Shown here: positions 25,670 to 37,600 of the stretch, piece by piece
How the letters are laid out: every line of letters starts with the position of its first letter
Numbering within the stretch: the first letter of the stretch is position 1
NCBI GenBank assembly: GCA_010672825.2
Contig: JAAHFU020000001.1
Location: 1,364,001 to 1,428,000, forward strand
DNA from: Leptolyngbya sp. SIO1E4
Lineage (GTDB): Bacteria; Cyanobacteriota; Cyanobacteriia; Phormidesmidales; Phormidesmidaceae
Length of the DNA stretch: 64,000 bases
Reading direction: 5' to 3'
The notes under the pieces: model-generated
Seen by the model: the letters and a program-made list of their open reading frames with translations, nothing else
Databases searched by the model: none
What the model was told of the DNA's origin: nothing
Translations under genes and position numbers: made by a program

Positions 25670-28600
25670 ATGGCAATCCTACACGGAAGCTGGTTACCGG
25701 AAAATCAGCGCTTCTTTCTCTGGGGCGAAACTTGGCAGCGGCTAGATCCCGAGACCCTGCCAGCAGAGCCAGAAATTAGAGACCATCCGTTTTGTACCGC
25801 ACCCCAACCCCTGTTGGACTGCCTCAAATCGGTGGGCGGGCTGCCCAAATCCTTTTGGGTAGAAGCCACAGCGGAAGCCTCGAAGACGCGTCGTGCCCCC
25901 GCTAAAACGGCCAAGCGCTGGGGCACACAGCTCCTCTCTCTGCCCACTGTCGTAACCGAGAGTAGCTGCTTACCGAAACACTCTGCCGATGATCTAGAAT
26001 CTGTCGATGGTTTAGACGCTCCAAGCGCTGCGGATCATACAGTCTTGCTGTTTCCCTGGCGCCTGACTGGGGTGTGGCTGACCCCGGCCGAAACCGCCAT
26101 GTTTTTAGAACAGCTGCCGCTAGGCACTGTGGATTTTGCTGGCACTAAAATTGGCTCTGATGTGCGTTATTGGTCCCATGTGGCCCGCTGGGGGTTAGAC
26201 CTGATAGCCAGGGGTAAATATCTGCCGGCGATCGACATTACCCCCAAAGCTACCCTGGCTCGCTGGCAACTCTTGCTCGACAGCGATACCGATGCTAAAC
26301 GCCTGCGCTTATTTACCCAAAATATGCCCCTGGGCTGTCGCACCTATCAACCGGTCCCCAAAGCCCGTAAGGACACCCTGACTGGTGTGAGCGTCCCCTT
26401 AACCCTAAAGGCAGAAGCCCCCCTCTGCGACTTTTTACGGACGATTGTGGATAGTCAGGTGCGGGCCCAGGCAGAACCCGAGATTGCCAGCAGCGACATC
26501 CTCAGTCCTGATCTGCCGATCCGGGAATGGCTGCAAGCCCTCAGTCGCGATGACGGGGCCTTAGAGAGCAGCGCGATCGCCGCGGCGCGCCTGCGCGATG
26601 CCTTTACAACCTGGACCGCCCCTCTGCAAACCAGCACCACCAGCCAAAACCGCTTTCGGCTCTGCTTTCAGCTAGAACCGCCCCACGATAGCCAGAGCGA
26701 CTGGCAATTGGGGTATTACCTGCAATCGCGAGACGACGAGACGTGCCTCATTCCGGCAGAGACGCTGTGGCAATATCCAGTGCAGGAAGCGGTGATTGAG
26801 GGGCAGCGTCTTAACGCCCCCCAAGAGACCTTGCTAGCCGGTCTGGGGCGGGCCGCGCGTTTCTCTGATCCTGTGCGTGACAGCCTGCAAGAACAGCGCC
26901 CTAGCCGAGTCTCCCTGGACCCGGCACAAACCTATGTGTTTCTCAAGGCGACGGTTGATCGCCTGAAAGACAGCGGCTTTGGTGTGCTTCTGCCGCCAGG
27001 GCTAGGGTCTCAAGGGCAAACGGCTAATCGATTGGGCATTCAAGTGCAGGCGGCCGCCCCTGACCGCAAACAGCGGCAGCGTTTGGGCCTCAAGAGCCTG
27101 CTGAATGTTAAGTGGGAGCTTTCCCTGGCGGGGAAAACGGTTTCCCAAAAGGATTTTGAAAAACTGGTTTCTCAAGAAACCCCGCTGATTGAGGTGGAGG
27201 GGCAATGGGTAGAACTGCGCCCCCAAGACATCCGCGCTGCCCGTGAATTTTTCAAGCGCCGTAAAGACCCCGTCGAACTCAATGTGGAAGATGCCCTGCG
27301 CATGAGCACAGGCGATACCCAAATCATTGATAAGCTGCCAGTGGTCAGCTTTGAAGCCTCTGGAGTCCTGCAAGATCTGATTACGACCCTAACGGAGGGG
27401 AATCAGACCCTGAAGCCTATCACCGAGCCCGAAGGCTTTAAGGGCAAGCTACGACCATATCAAGCCCGCGGCGTTTCTTGGCTATCGTTTCTGGAAGAGT
27501 GGGGGCTCGGGGCCTGTCTGGCCGATGATATGGGTTTAGGGAAAACCATTCAGCTCATTGCCTTTTTGCTCACCCTCAAGCAGCGAGATCTGCTGCATGC
27601 CTCTATATTGCTGGTGTGTCCAACTTCGGTGTTAGGCAACTGGGAGCGGGAAATCCGCAAATTTGCAACCGGTCTTAAGGTGCTGATGCACCACGGGGAT
27701 AAGCGATCTCACGGCGCGGCGTTTGCCCGTAGAGCGAAAACCGCCAACATTGTGCTAACGAGCTATGCTCTGGTGCAGCGAGATCTCAAAGATTTTGAAC
27801 GCGTCGAGTGGCAGGGCATTGTCTTAGATGAGGCCCAAAACATCAAAAACCCCGATGCCAAGCAATCAAAAGCGGTGCGGCAAGTTGACGCCCAGTTTCG
27901 CATTGCCCTGACCGGCACCCCTGTAGAAAACCGTCTGGCCGAACTGTGGTCGATCATGGATTTCTTGAATCCAGCCTACTTAGGGCCGAAAAACTTCTTC
28001 CAACGGCGCTTTGCCACCCCCATCGAGCGGTATGGCGACACGGCTTCGCTGAAGACTTTGAAATCGCTGGTTCAACCCTTCATCTTGCGTCGCTTAAAGA
28101 CGGATCGCTCGATCATTCAAGACTTGCCCGAAAAGCAGGAGATGACGGTATTCTGTGGCCTCTCTGAAGAACAGGCACAGCTCTACCAGGCGGCTGTCGA
28201 AAAGTCTCTGCGCGAAATCGAAGCGTCTGAGGGGGTGCAGCGGCGCGGCATGATCCTGGGTCTGCTCACCAAATTGAAACAGATCTGCAACCACCCGGCC
28301 CAGTTCTTAGCTGAAAAAGCCGCAGTCGTATCGTCGGGCCGCTCTGGCAAACTATTGCGATTTGATGAAATGGTGGAAGAACTGCTGGATGAGGGCGATC
28401 GAGCCCTGATCTTTACTCAATATGCTGACTGGGGCAAACGGCTGAAAGCCCATCTAGAAGGCATCTTCAAGCAAGAAGCCCTCTTCCTCTACGGCAGCAC
28501 TTCTAAAACCAAACGAGAAGAAATGGTCGATCGCTTCCAGCATGACCCCAGCGGGCCACGGCTGTTTATTCTCTCCCTCAAAGCCGGAGGCGTCGGTCTC

Positions 28601-28894
28601 AACCTCACCCGCGCCAACCACGTTTTCCACTTTGATCGCTGGTGGAACCCCGCCGTTGAGAATCAGGCCACTGACCGGGCCTTCCGGATTGGGCAGACCA
28701 AAACCGTCCAGGTTCACAAGTTTGTCTGCACCGGCACCCTGGAAGAACGCATCCACGACATGATTGAGTCTAAAAAGGCACTGTCTGAGCAGGTTGTAGG
28801 GGCAGGCGAGCAGTGGCTCACCGAACTCGACACCGATCAATTGCGGAACCTACTGCTGCTAGATCGCAGCGCCGTCATTGATGAAGCCGGTTAG
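25670..28894 (+). CDS. SNF2-family DNA-dependent ATPase/helicase
   Basis: This 1074-residue protein is a bacterial SNF2 (Swi2/Snf2, superfamily 2) ATPase. The N-terminal ~560 residues are the SNF2-associated region of bacterial members (starts MAILHGSWLPENQRFFLW; contains LNVKWELSLAGKTVSQKDFEKL). The motor begins at LRPYQARGVSWL; motif I is DDMGLGKT (~619-626), motif II is LDEAQNIKN (a DEAQ box, ~720), with LTGTPVENRL, LRRLKTD, LKAGGVGLNLTRAN and DRAFRIGQTKTV further on. Such proteins translocate on duplex DNA and remodel protein-DNA complexes in repair or transcription, as RapA/HepA does. It is cytoplasmic and full length. Its stop overlaps that of the convergent S13 peptidase gene by 4 bp. 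Confidence 0.93.
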   Translation: MAILHGSWLPENQRFFLWGETWQRLDPETLPAEPEIRDHPFCTAPQPLLDCLKSVGGLPKSFWVEATAEASKTRRAPAKTAKRWGTQLLSLPTVVTESSCLPKHSADDLESVDGLDAPSAADHTVLLFPWRLTGVWLTPAETAMFLEQLPLGTVDFAGTKIGSDVRYWSHVARWGLDLIARGKYLPAIDITPKATLARWQLLLDSDTDAKRLRLFTQNMPLGCRTYQPVPKARKDTLTGVSVPLTLKAEAPLCDFLRTIVDSQVRAQAEPEIASSDILSPDLPIREWLQALSRDDGALESSAIAAARLRDAFTTWTAPLQTSTTSQNRFRLCFQLEPPHDSQSDWQLGYYLQSRDDETCLIPAETLWQYPVQEAVIEGQRLNAPQETLLAGLGRAARFSDPVRDSLQEQRPSRVSLDPAQTYVFLKATVDRLKDSGFGVLLPPGLGSQGQTANRLGIQVQAAAPDRKQRQRLGLKSLLNVKWELSLAGKTVSQKDFEKLVSQETPLIEVEGQWVELRPQDIRAAREFFKRRKDPVELNVEDALRMSTGDTQIIDKLPVVSFEASGVLQDLITTLTEGNQTLKPITEPEGFKGKLRPYQARGVSWLSFLEEWGLGACLADDMGLGKTIQLIAFLLTLKQRDLLHASILLVCPTSVLGNWEREIRKFATGLKVLMHHGDKRSHGAAFARRAKTANIVLTSYALVQRDLKDFERVEWQGIVLDEAQNIKNPDAKQSKAVRQVDAQFRIALTGTPVENRLAELWSIMDFLNPAYLGPKNFFQRRFATPIERYGDTASLKTLKSLVQPFILRRLKTDRSIIQDLPEKQEMTVFCGLSEEQAQLYQAAVEKSLREIEASEGVQRRGMILGLLTKLKQICNHPAQFLAEKAAVVSSGRSGKLLRFDEMVEELLDEGDRALIFTQYADWGKRLKAHLEGIFKQEALFLYGSTSKTKREEMVDRFQHDPSGPRLFILSLKAGGVGLNLTRANHVFHFDRWWNPAVENQATDRAFRIGQTKTVQVHKFVCTGTLEERIHDMIESKKALSEQVVGAGEQWLTELDTDQLRNLLLLDRSAVIDEAG

Positions 28895-29787
28895 CGGCAC
28901 GGCTCAACTCGGCCAATGTGTAGCACCATTTCATCGATTGCCTGCAGCAAGACCCGCCCAGACTGGCCGGGCTGATTGACCACAATACTGAAGATCACCG
29001 TGCCGTAGTCTGCCGTTTCAAGATAGCCCGATAGGGCTCTCACCCCATTCAAAGTGCCTGTTTTGGCATGTACCTTGCCCTGCACTGAGGTCCCTTTAAA
29101 CCGATGCTCTAACGTTCCATTGACCCCGCTAATCGGCAGGGAGTTATAAAAAATGCGGCTGGCATCAGCCTCATGCATGGCCTTCAGCAGGGTAACAAAC
29201 GTAGACGGCTTGGCGAGATTGCTGCGAGATAACCCTGAACCATCCGCCTGCCGATAGCTATCTGGGTTGACCCCAAGGGAGCTTAGCGCCGCCCGGACAG
29301 CGTGTTGACCGCCAATAGTTCGCAGTAGCGCATCGGCACGGGCATTGTTGCTGTGGCGATTAATGACTTCGAGTTGTTCTCTGAAAGCCGGTAATGCTCG
29401 GGGGCTGCGTTCTGTAATGATTTGTACAGCCGCCGCGGTGGTCAGCAACTTGATATTCGAAGCTGGAACCAGAAAAGCTTCAGAATCGTGATTGTAGAGC
29501 ACCGTCTCATCAGATAGCGGCTTCACTGAAATGCCCCAATTCGCAGTCGCAAATTGAGGGCGGTTCACGATGGCATCGATCGCAACATCTAAATCACTCG
29601 GACAAAATCCAGGAGTCGGCAGCTGGCCAACAGTGAGGGGGGTAGAGGCAGTCGCTGTCGTTAAAGCAACGTCATTATCCGTATTTGCCCTGGCCGTCGT
29701 AGCTGGCATACACATCACTAAGACGGCCCCAAAAATCGCAGCCATTTCCCGCAGCCAAGGCGAAGGCTGCCGTTTGAAGAATGCCAT
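28891..29787 (-). CDS. compact S13-type D-alanyl-D-alanine carboxypeptidase/endopeptidase (PBP4-like)
   Basis: This is a 298-residue exported serine peptidase of the PBP4/DacB (S13) type, which trims peptidoglycan stem peptides. An N-terminal hydrophobic segment ending in PATTARA looks like a signal peptide. All three catalytic motifs are present: SNIK (Ser110, Lys113) in FLVPASNIKLLTTAA, SNN (146-148) in NRHSNNARADALLR, and KTG (242-244) in HAKTGTLNGVRALSGY. Only ~36 residues separate SxxK from SxN, against ~240 in E. coli DacB, so the usual inserted domains are absent and the protein is well below the ~450-residue norm. It reads as a natural compact variant, because no frameshift is visible and all motifs are intact. 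Confidence 0.85.
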   Translation of the reverse strand: MAFFKRQPSPWLREMAAIFGAVLVMCMPATTARANTDNDVALTTATASTPLTVGQLPTPGFCPSDLDVAIDAIVNRPQFATANWGISVKPLSDETVLYNHDSEAFLVPASNIKLLTTAAAVQIITERSPRALPAFREQLEVINRHSNNARADALLRTIGGQHAVRAALSSLGVNPDSYRQADGSGLSRSNLAKPSTFVTLLKAMHEADASRIFYNSLPISGVNGTLEHRFKGTSVQGKVHAKTGTLNGVRALSGYLETADYGTVIFSIVVNQPGQSGRVLLQAIDEMVLHIGRVEPCR

Positions 29788-29926
29788 ACCTGTCTCTCCG
29801 CGTAATGCTATCGAGCAATTTTCTTAAGACAATATAAACTGGCACCCTTTCACCCATCCACCCTTTCACCCATCTACGCTACAAATCTGGGAAAATACCT
29901 TCCGTAATTGGTTCAAGGGCGCGATC

Positions 29927-30835
29927 GTGACAACGTCTCCTCAGGTGATTGGGCTAGATCTAGGCGGTACCGCCATCAAGCTAGGGCGCTTTACGGCTAC
30001 AGGGCAGTGTGTGCAGTCCCTGACGGTGCCGACGCCTCAGCCAGCGATGCCAGAGGCAGTTTTAAACGCAATTGTGGCCGCGATCGCTGACATTGATCCC
30101 AACCAGGAGGCGATCGCGATCGGAATTGGCACCCCAGGCCCAGCAGATGCCGCCGGGCGAGTTGCCCGTGTGGCAATTAACCTGACTAACTGGCACGACG
30201 TTCCCCTGGCAGACTGGGTTGAAGCGCAAACAGGCCATTCCACAGTCCTGGCGAATGACGCTAACTGTGCTGGATTGGGCGAAGCCTGGCAGGGAGCAGG
30301 TCGTCCCTTTAGCGATCTGATTGTGCTGACCCTGGGAACCGGCGTGGGGGGCGCGATTATTCTTAACGGCGAGTTGTTTGTGGGACGCACAGGGGCAGCT
30401 GGAGAGTTAGGGCTGATCACGCTCGATCCCCAAGGGCCGCCTTGCAATAGCGGTAACAGCGGGTCATTAGAGCAGCACTGCTCGGTGCAGGCGGTACGGC
30501 GTGAGATGGGCTGTGAGCCGGGCAAGTTAGCGGCTCAGGCGCTGATGGGCGATGAGCGGGCGATCGCTTACTGGCAGCAATATGGTCGATACCTAGGGGC
30601 TGGACTGGCCAGTTTAATCTACGTCTTAACGCCAGAAGCCATTATTCTCAGCGGCGGCATGAGTGCTGCAGCCGATCTGTTTCTGCCCACCACCTGGGCA
30701 GAAATTGAGCAGCGAGTACTGCCCAGTTCCCGCGAGGGGCTGCAAATTTTGGTAGCGGAATTGGGGAATCAGGCAGGGGTAGCTGGCGCTGCCCGGCTAG
30801 CGCTACAACGGTTTTGTGAGCATTCTACTAGCTGA
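29927..30835 (+). CDS. ROK family sugar kinase (glucokinase-like)
   Basis: This 302-residue protein has the ROK (repressor/ORF/kinase) fold: VIGLDLGGTAIKLGRF phosphate-binding loop at the N-terminus, GIGTPGPAD, LANDANCAGLGEAW with the catalytic-type Asp, LTLGTGVGGAIILNGE and GRTGAAGELGLIT. It probably phosphorylates glucose or another hexose. The usual zinc motif CxCGxxGCxE is reduced to CNSGNSGSLEQ, leaving one cysteine, so zinc binding is probably lost. There is no N-terminal helix-turn-helix, so it is a kinase rather than a repressor. The start is GTG at 29927, with AAGGG upstream. Its 3' end overlaps the convergent dehydratase gene by 8 bp. Confidence 0.85.
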   Translation: MTTSPQVIGLDLGGTAIKLGRFTATGQCVQSLTVPTPQPAMPEAVLNAIVAAIADIDPNQEAIAIGIGTPGPADAAGRVARVAINLTNWHDVPLADWVEAQTGHSTVLANDANCAGLGEAWQGAGRPFSDLIVLTLGTGVGGAIILNGELFVGRTGAAGELGLITLDPQGPPCNSGNSGSLEQHCSVQAVRREMGCEPGKLAAQALMGDERAIAYWQQYGRYLGAGLASLIYVLTPEAIILSGGMSAAADLFLPTTWAEIEQRVLPSSREGLQILVAELGNQAGVAGAARLALQRFCEHSTS

Positions 30836-31781
30836 AGCCAGCCACCCCTGTCCCACAGACAAGCACACAGACGACTTCATCAGACACCGGTTGATAACAC
30901 CCAGATTGCAGTGCGGCCAGCGCGGCGGCTCCACTCAACTCTGCCCCTATCCCCATTTCAAACCAGAGCCACTGGGCAGCCGTCTGCATCTGCTCATCGG
31001 TCACTAACACCACTTCATCGACATAGTCGCGAATAATGTCGAAGTTAATAGGCTCGGTTTTGCGCGGTGCCAGGGTGTTAGCTTTTGTATTGACCGTTGG
31101 CAGCTCTACGATCTGCCCCACTTGGAGGCTGTTGTAAAGCGTAGGCGCCCCCGTTGCTTCGACCCCAATCACCTTAATATCAGGGCGCAATGTTTTAGCC
31201 ACAACGCTGACCCCGCTGATCAACCCCCCACCGCCGATCGCCAGCACCAGAGTATCGACTTCAGGCAAGTCTTCCAGCACCTCCAGGGTCAACGTTCCCT
31301 GCCCAGCAATCACGCGCGGATCGGCAAAGGGATGAAAATAAATCAGCTGGTCTTGCTCAGCTCTGTATACAGCAGCGTGGTTGGCATCATCCCATACAGC
31401 ACCTTCCATGATGACCTCAGCCCCCCACTGTTGAAGTTTTTCAGCTTTTGCAGGGGGCGTGTTGTAAGGCAAATAAATGATAGTGGGGACCTTAGCGATC
31501 CATCCAGCATAGGCAACCGCTAGCCCATGGTTGCCGCCAGAGGCCGTGATGATACCGCGCTGTAGTGTCTCCGGCGGTAGCGACAGCAGCTTGTTCACCG
31601 CGCCCCGCGCCTTGAATGAGCCAATGGCTTGCAAACATTCCAGCTTTAGCCAGAGGGAATCACAGTCTGCAATCGGCTGCTTTAGTGCTTTAGCCTGCAG
31701 CAGGGGTGTGCGACGAATGTGAGGGGCAATGCGCGATCGCGCCACCTTCACCATATCTAAGGTAATTGCGTTTCCCATCAT
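30828..31781 (-). CDS. PLP-dependent threonine/serine dehydratase
   Basis: This 317-residue fold-type II PLP enzyme most likely deaminates threonine (to 2-oxobutanoate) or serine. Lys57 in GSFKARGA forms the Schiff base, SGGNHGLAVAYA binds substrate, and LAIGGGGLISG is the glycine-rich phosphate loop. It has no C-terminal ACT domain, so it is the short, catabolic or serine-racemase-like form rather than allosteric biosynthetic IlvA. Only 6 bp separate it from the pyrG stop, and AGGAAACC overlapping that stop can act as its ribosome-binding site, so the two are probably co-transcribed. The exact substrate is not certain; racemase activity is an alternative. Confidence 0.88.
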   Translation of the reverse strand: MMGNAITLDMVKVARSRIAPHIRRTPLLQAKALKQPIADCDSLWLKLECLQAIGSFKARGAVNKLLSLPPETLQRGIITASGGNHGLAVAYAGWIAKVPTIIYLPYNTPPAKAEKLQQWGAEVIMEGAVWDDANHAAVYRAEQDQLIYFHPFADPRVIAGQGTLTLEVLEDLPEVDTLVLAIGGGGLISGVSVVAKTLRPDIKVIGVEATGAPTLYNSLQVGQIVELPTVNTKANTLAPRKTEPINFDIIRDYVDEVVLVTDEQMQTAAQWLWFEMGIGAELSGAAALAALQSGCYQPVSDEVVCVLVCGTGVAGFS

Positions 31782-31787
31782 GGTTTC

Positions 31788-34694
<2,907 letters not shown>

Positions 34695-37600
34695 ATGCAA
34701 ATCATGGCACACAAAACTGAGTCTATTGTCTTCATTGACGCGAGTGTTGATGCTCCTTTGCGGCTGGCGGCTGGTATTGCTCTAAACGCTGAAGTCCTAG
34801 TTTTGTCACCCGCTGAAGATGGGGTTGAACAGGTCACTGCAGCACTTGAGGAGCGTCCCAATGTTATCGAAGTTCACCTGGTTGCCCATGGTTTACCAGG
34901 GTGCCTCCATCTTGGGAATGGTCAACTGGGGCTACAAACCCTGAGCCAGTATCGTGCTCACCTCCAGAGATGGTTCATCCTGAAACAGTCTGCTGCCCTC
35001 TATATATATGGTTGTAATGTTGCGGCTGGCGATGCTGGAAGCGAGTTCTTAGCGCAGCTGCGATCGCTGACCGGAGCCAACATTGCGGCTTCTCCTCGTT
35101 TAGTGGGTCACGCTAGCCAGGGCGGTGATTGGTGCCTGGATACCGTATTGGGAGCGGTTCCTTCACGATCACTCTTAACTCAGACTGCGATCGCAACTTA
35201 TCCAGGCGTGCTGGCAACCGATGATTTTGCCAGCGCCACCAATCTAACCAATACCGATACAGGGTCTAATGCAGGCTTCACCCATGAGGCTGGAGAGCCC
35301 ATTCACGACCCGTCAGTGAGCGGTTTAAGCCCGGCTTTTCAGCAGACTCTCAACAATTCTGCCTGGTGGCAGTGGACTGCCCCTACCTCCGGAGAAGTCA
35401 CCGTTAATACCGCAGGCAGTGCCATTGATACAGTACTGGCGGTTTATGCAGGTTCAGCCGTCAACAGTCTGACGCTGGTAGGCAGCAACGATAACATCAG
35501 CCCTGGCGTCACCAGCAGCAGCGTCAACTTTACAGCCAGTGCTGGAACAACTTATTTCTTCGCTGTTGACGGCGTCGGGTCAGCACAAGGTAACATCACC
35601 ATTACCCTGGACACGCCCCCCACAATTGACGCTAATCAGCGCTTTAACGTCAGCGAAGATACCGCCGCAACGGCTGCCTTTGGCACCGTCCAAGCCAGTG
35701 AACCAGGGCTGACCTGGTCAATTTCAGGCGGAAATCCTGACAATGATGGCGATGGAATGGCCGCCTTTGCCATCAACCCTGGCACCGGTGAACTCACAGT
35801 TCAAGACGCCGATGATTTGGACTTTGAATCGTTTGATTCGTTCTACACCCTAGAGGTGACCGCCGAAGATGGCAATTTTACCGACACCGAATCCATCTTT
35901 GTTGAAGTTACCGATGCGCCTGAAGATCCAATCTTGGTGAGCCTCACCCCCAATCAAAGCATTACAGATGAAGGCACCCTGATTACCTTATCGGGGCAAA
36001 TTTTAGACCCCGATCAAGGCGAAACCCAAACCGTCACCATTGACTGGGGCGATGGCACCAATACTGTGGTGACGAGTGACGATCTGGTCGCAATCGATGC
36101 GGTGGGTAATAAAACCTTCGCTCGCAACCATACCTATCGAGATGATGGCAACTTTACAATTAACGTCACCGTTGCGGATGGAGGTGGTAACCCAGATGGT
36201 GACACCCGCACCATCACAGTTAACAATGTTGCCCCCACCATTACCCAGGGCGCTACGCTCCCCCTATCCCTCAACGAAGACTCTGCCAGTACCTTTCAGC
36301 TGTCTGCGACCGATCCCTCGACAGAAGACATTCTCACGTGGAGCGTGGCTGGGCAAGCAGCTAATGGGACAGCAAGCGTTTCTGCGACCCCCGATGGCCG
36401 GAACCAGCTCATCAATTACACGCCCAACGCCGATTTCAGCGGCGATGACAGTTTTCAAATTCAGGTCGTTGATGATGATGGTGGGGTCGATACCATTACC
36501 GTTAATGTCACGGTGGCAGCCCAGGCAGATGCTCCCACGAATCTGGCGTTGGTCACCAGTAGCCCCACTATTAATGAGGGGGAGACTCTAACACTCAGCG
36601 GCAGCTTTACCGACCCCGATGCCGGGGATACCTTTACCGTCACCATCGACTGGGGTGATGGCAGTGAACCCACGGTGCTCTCCAGCGATGAACTAACCGA
36701 AAACGCCAACGGGACTTATTCCTTCAGCGCCGATCACGATTATCTGGCCGATACCAATGGCGTTGCCACGGGGATTAGCGTCAGCGTACAAGACAGTTTT
36801 GGGGCGATCGCCAGTGCCTCCACTCCAGTCACCGTCAATAACCTGCCGCCCACGATTACCCCCGGGCCTAATACGTCTCTGGCTCTCAACGAAGATACCT
36901 CGGGCACTATCGAATTTACAGCAACTGATCCTGCAGATACTAACTTCACCTGGTCCATTGCCACTGATGGTACGAACGGGACTGCGATCGTGGAAGCAGA
37001 TCCAACTGGAGCCAATCAGGTCATTACCTATACGCCGGGTGCCAACTTCAGCGGCATTGATGAGTTTGTGGTGCAGGTGGATGATGGCGATGGGGGTATT
37101 AACACCGTCACCGTGGTGGTTGGGGTCGATCCGGTCAACGATGACCCCACAACTCTGCAGGTTACCCTGTCAGATCCTGGCCCCCTTGACGAAGGCACAG
37201 CCTTCACCCTCGACGGCAGTTTCGCAGACGTAGATCTCAACGACACCCATACCGTCACCATTGACTGGGGCGACGGCACCACAACTGTTCTGCAAGATGC
37301 TGCGCTTAACGATGACGGTCTGGGGGGGCTCTCCTTTGCCGGTGTTCCCCACACCTATGCCGATGAAGGTACCGGAACCTATACCATTACCGTCACCGCT
37401 GAAGATGCAGCTGGAGCGAGCATCTCTACCAGCCAAGAGATTGACGTCAATAATGTCGCGCCGGTCATTGTTGATCCAGATGGGGCAGATGACGGCGTCA
37501 CGACCGTCAGCGTTGCCGAAGACGACAGCCTCACCTTTAATCTAACGGCCAATGACGTCGGCACTGAAGACGATCTGACCTGGAGTGTCTCTAACCCAGG

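Noticed and set aside
34719-35060. AAG-containing sites in the N-terminus of giant protein 1 as LapG-type cleavage sites
   Set aside because: The matches (LAAG, VAAG) lie in the DUF4347 domain rather than a retention module, and no LapG or LapD gene is present.
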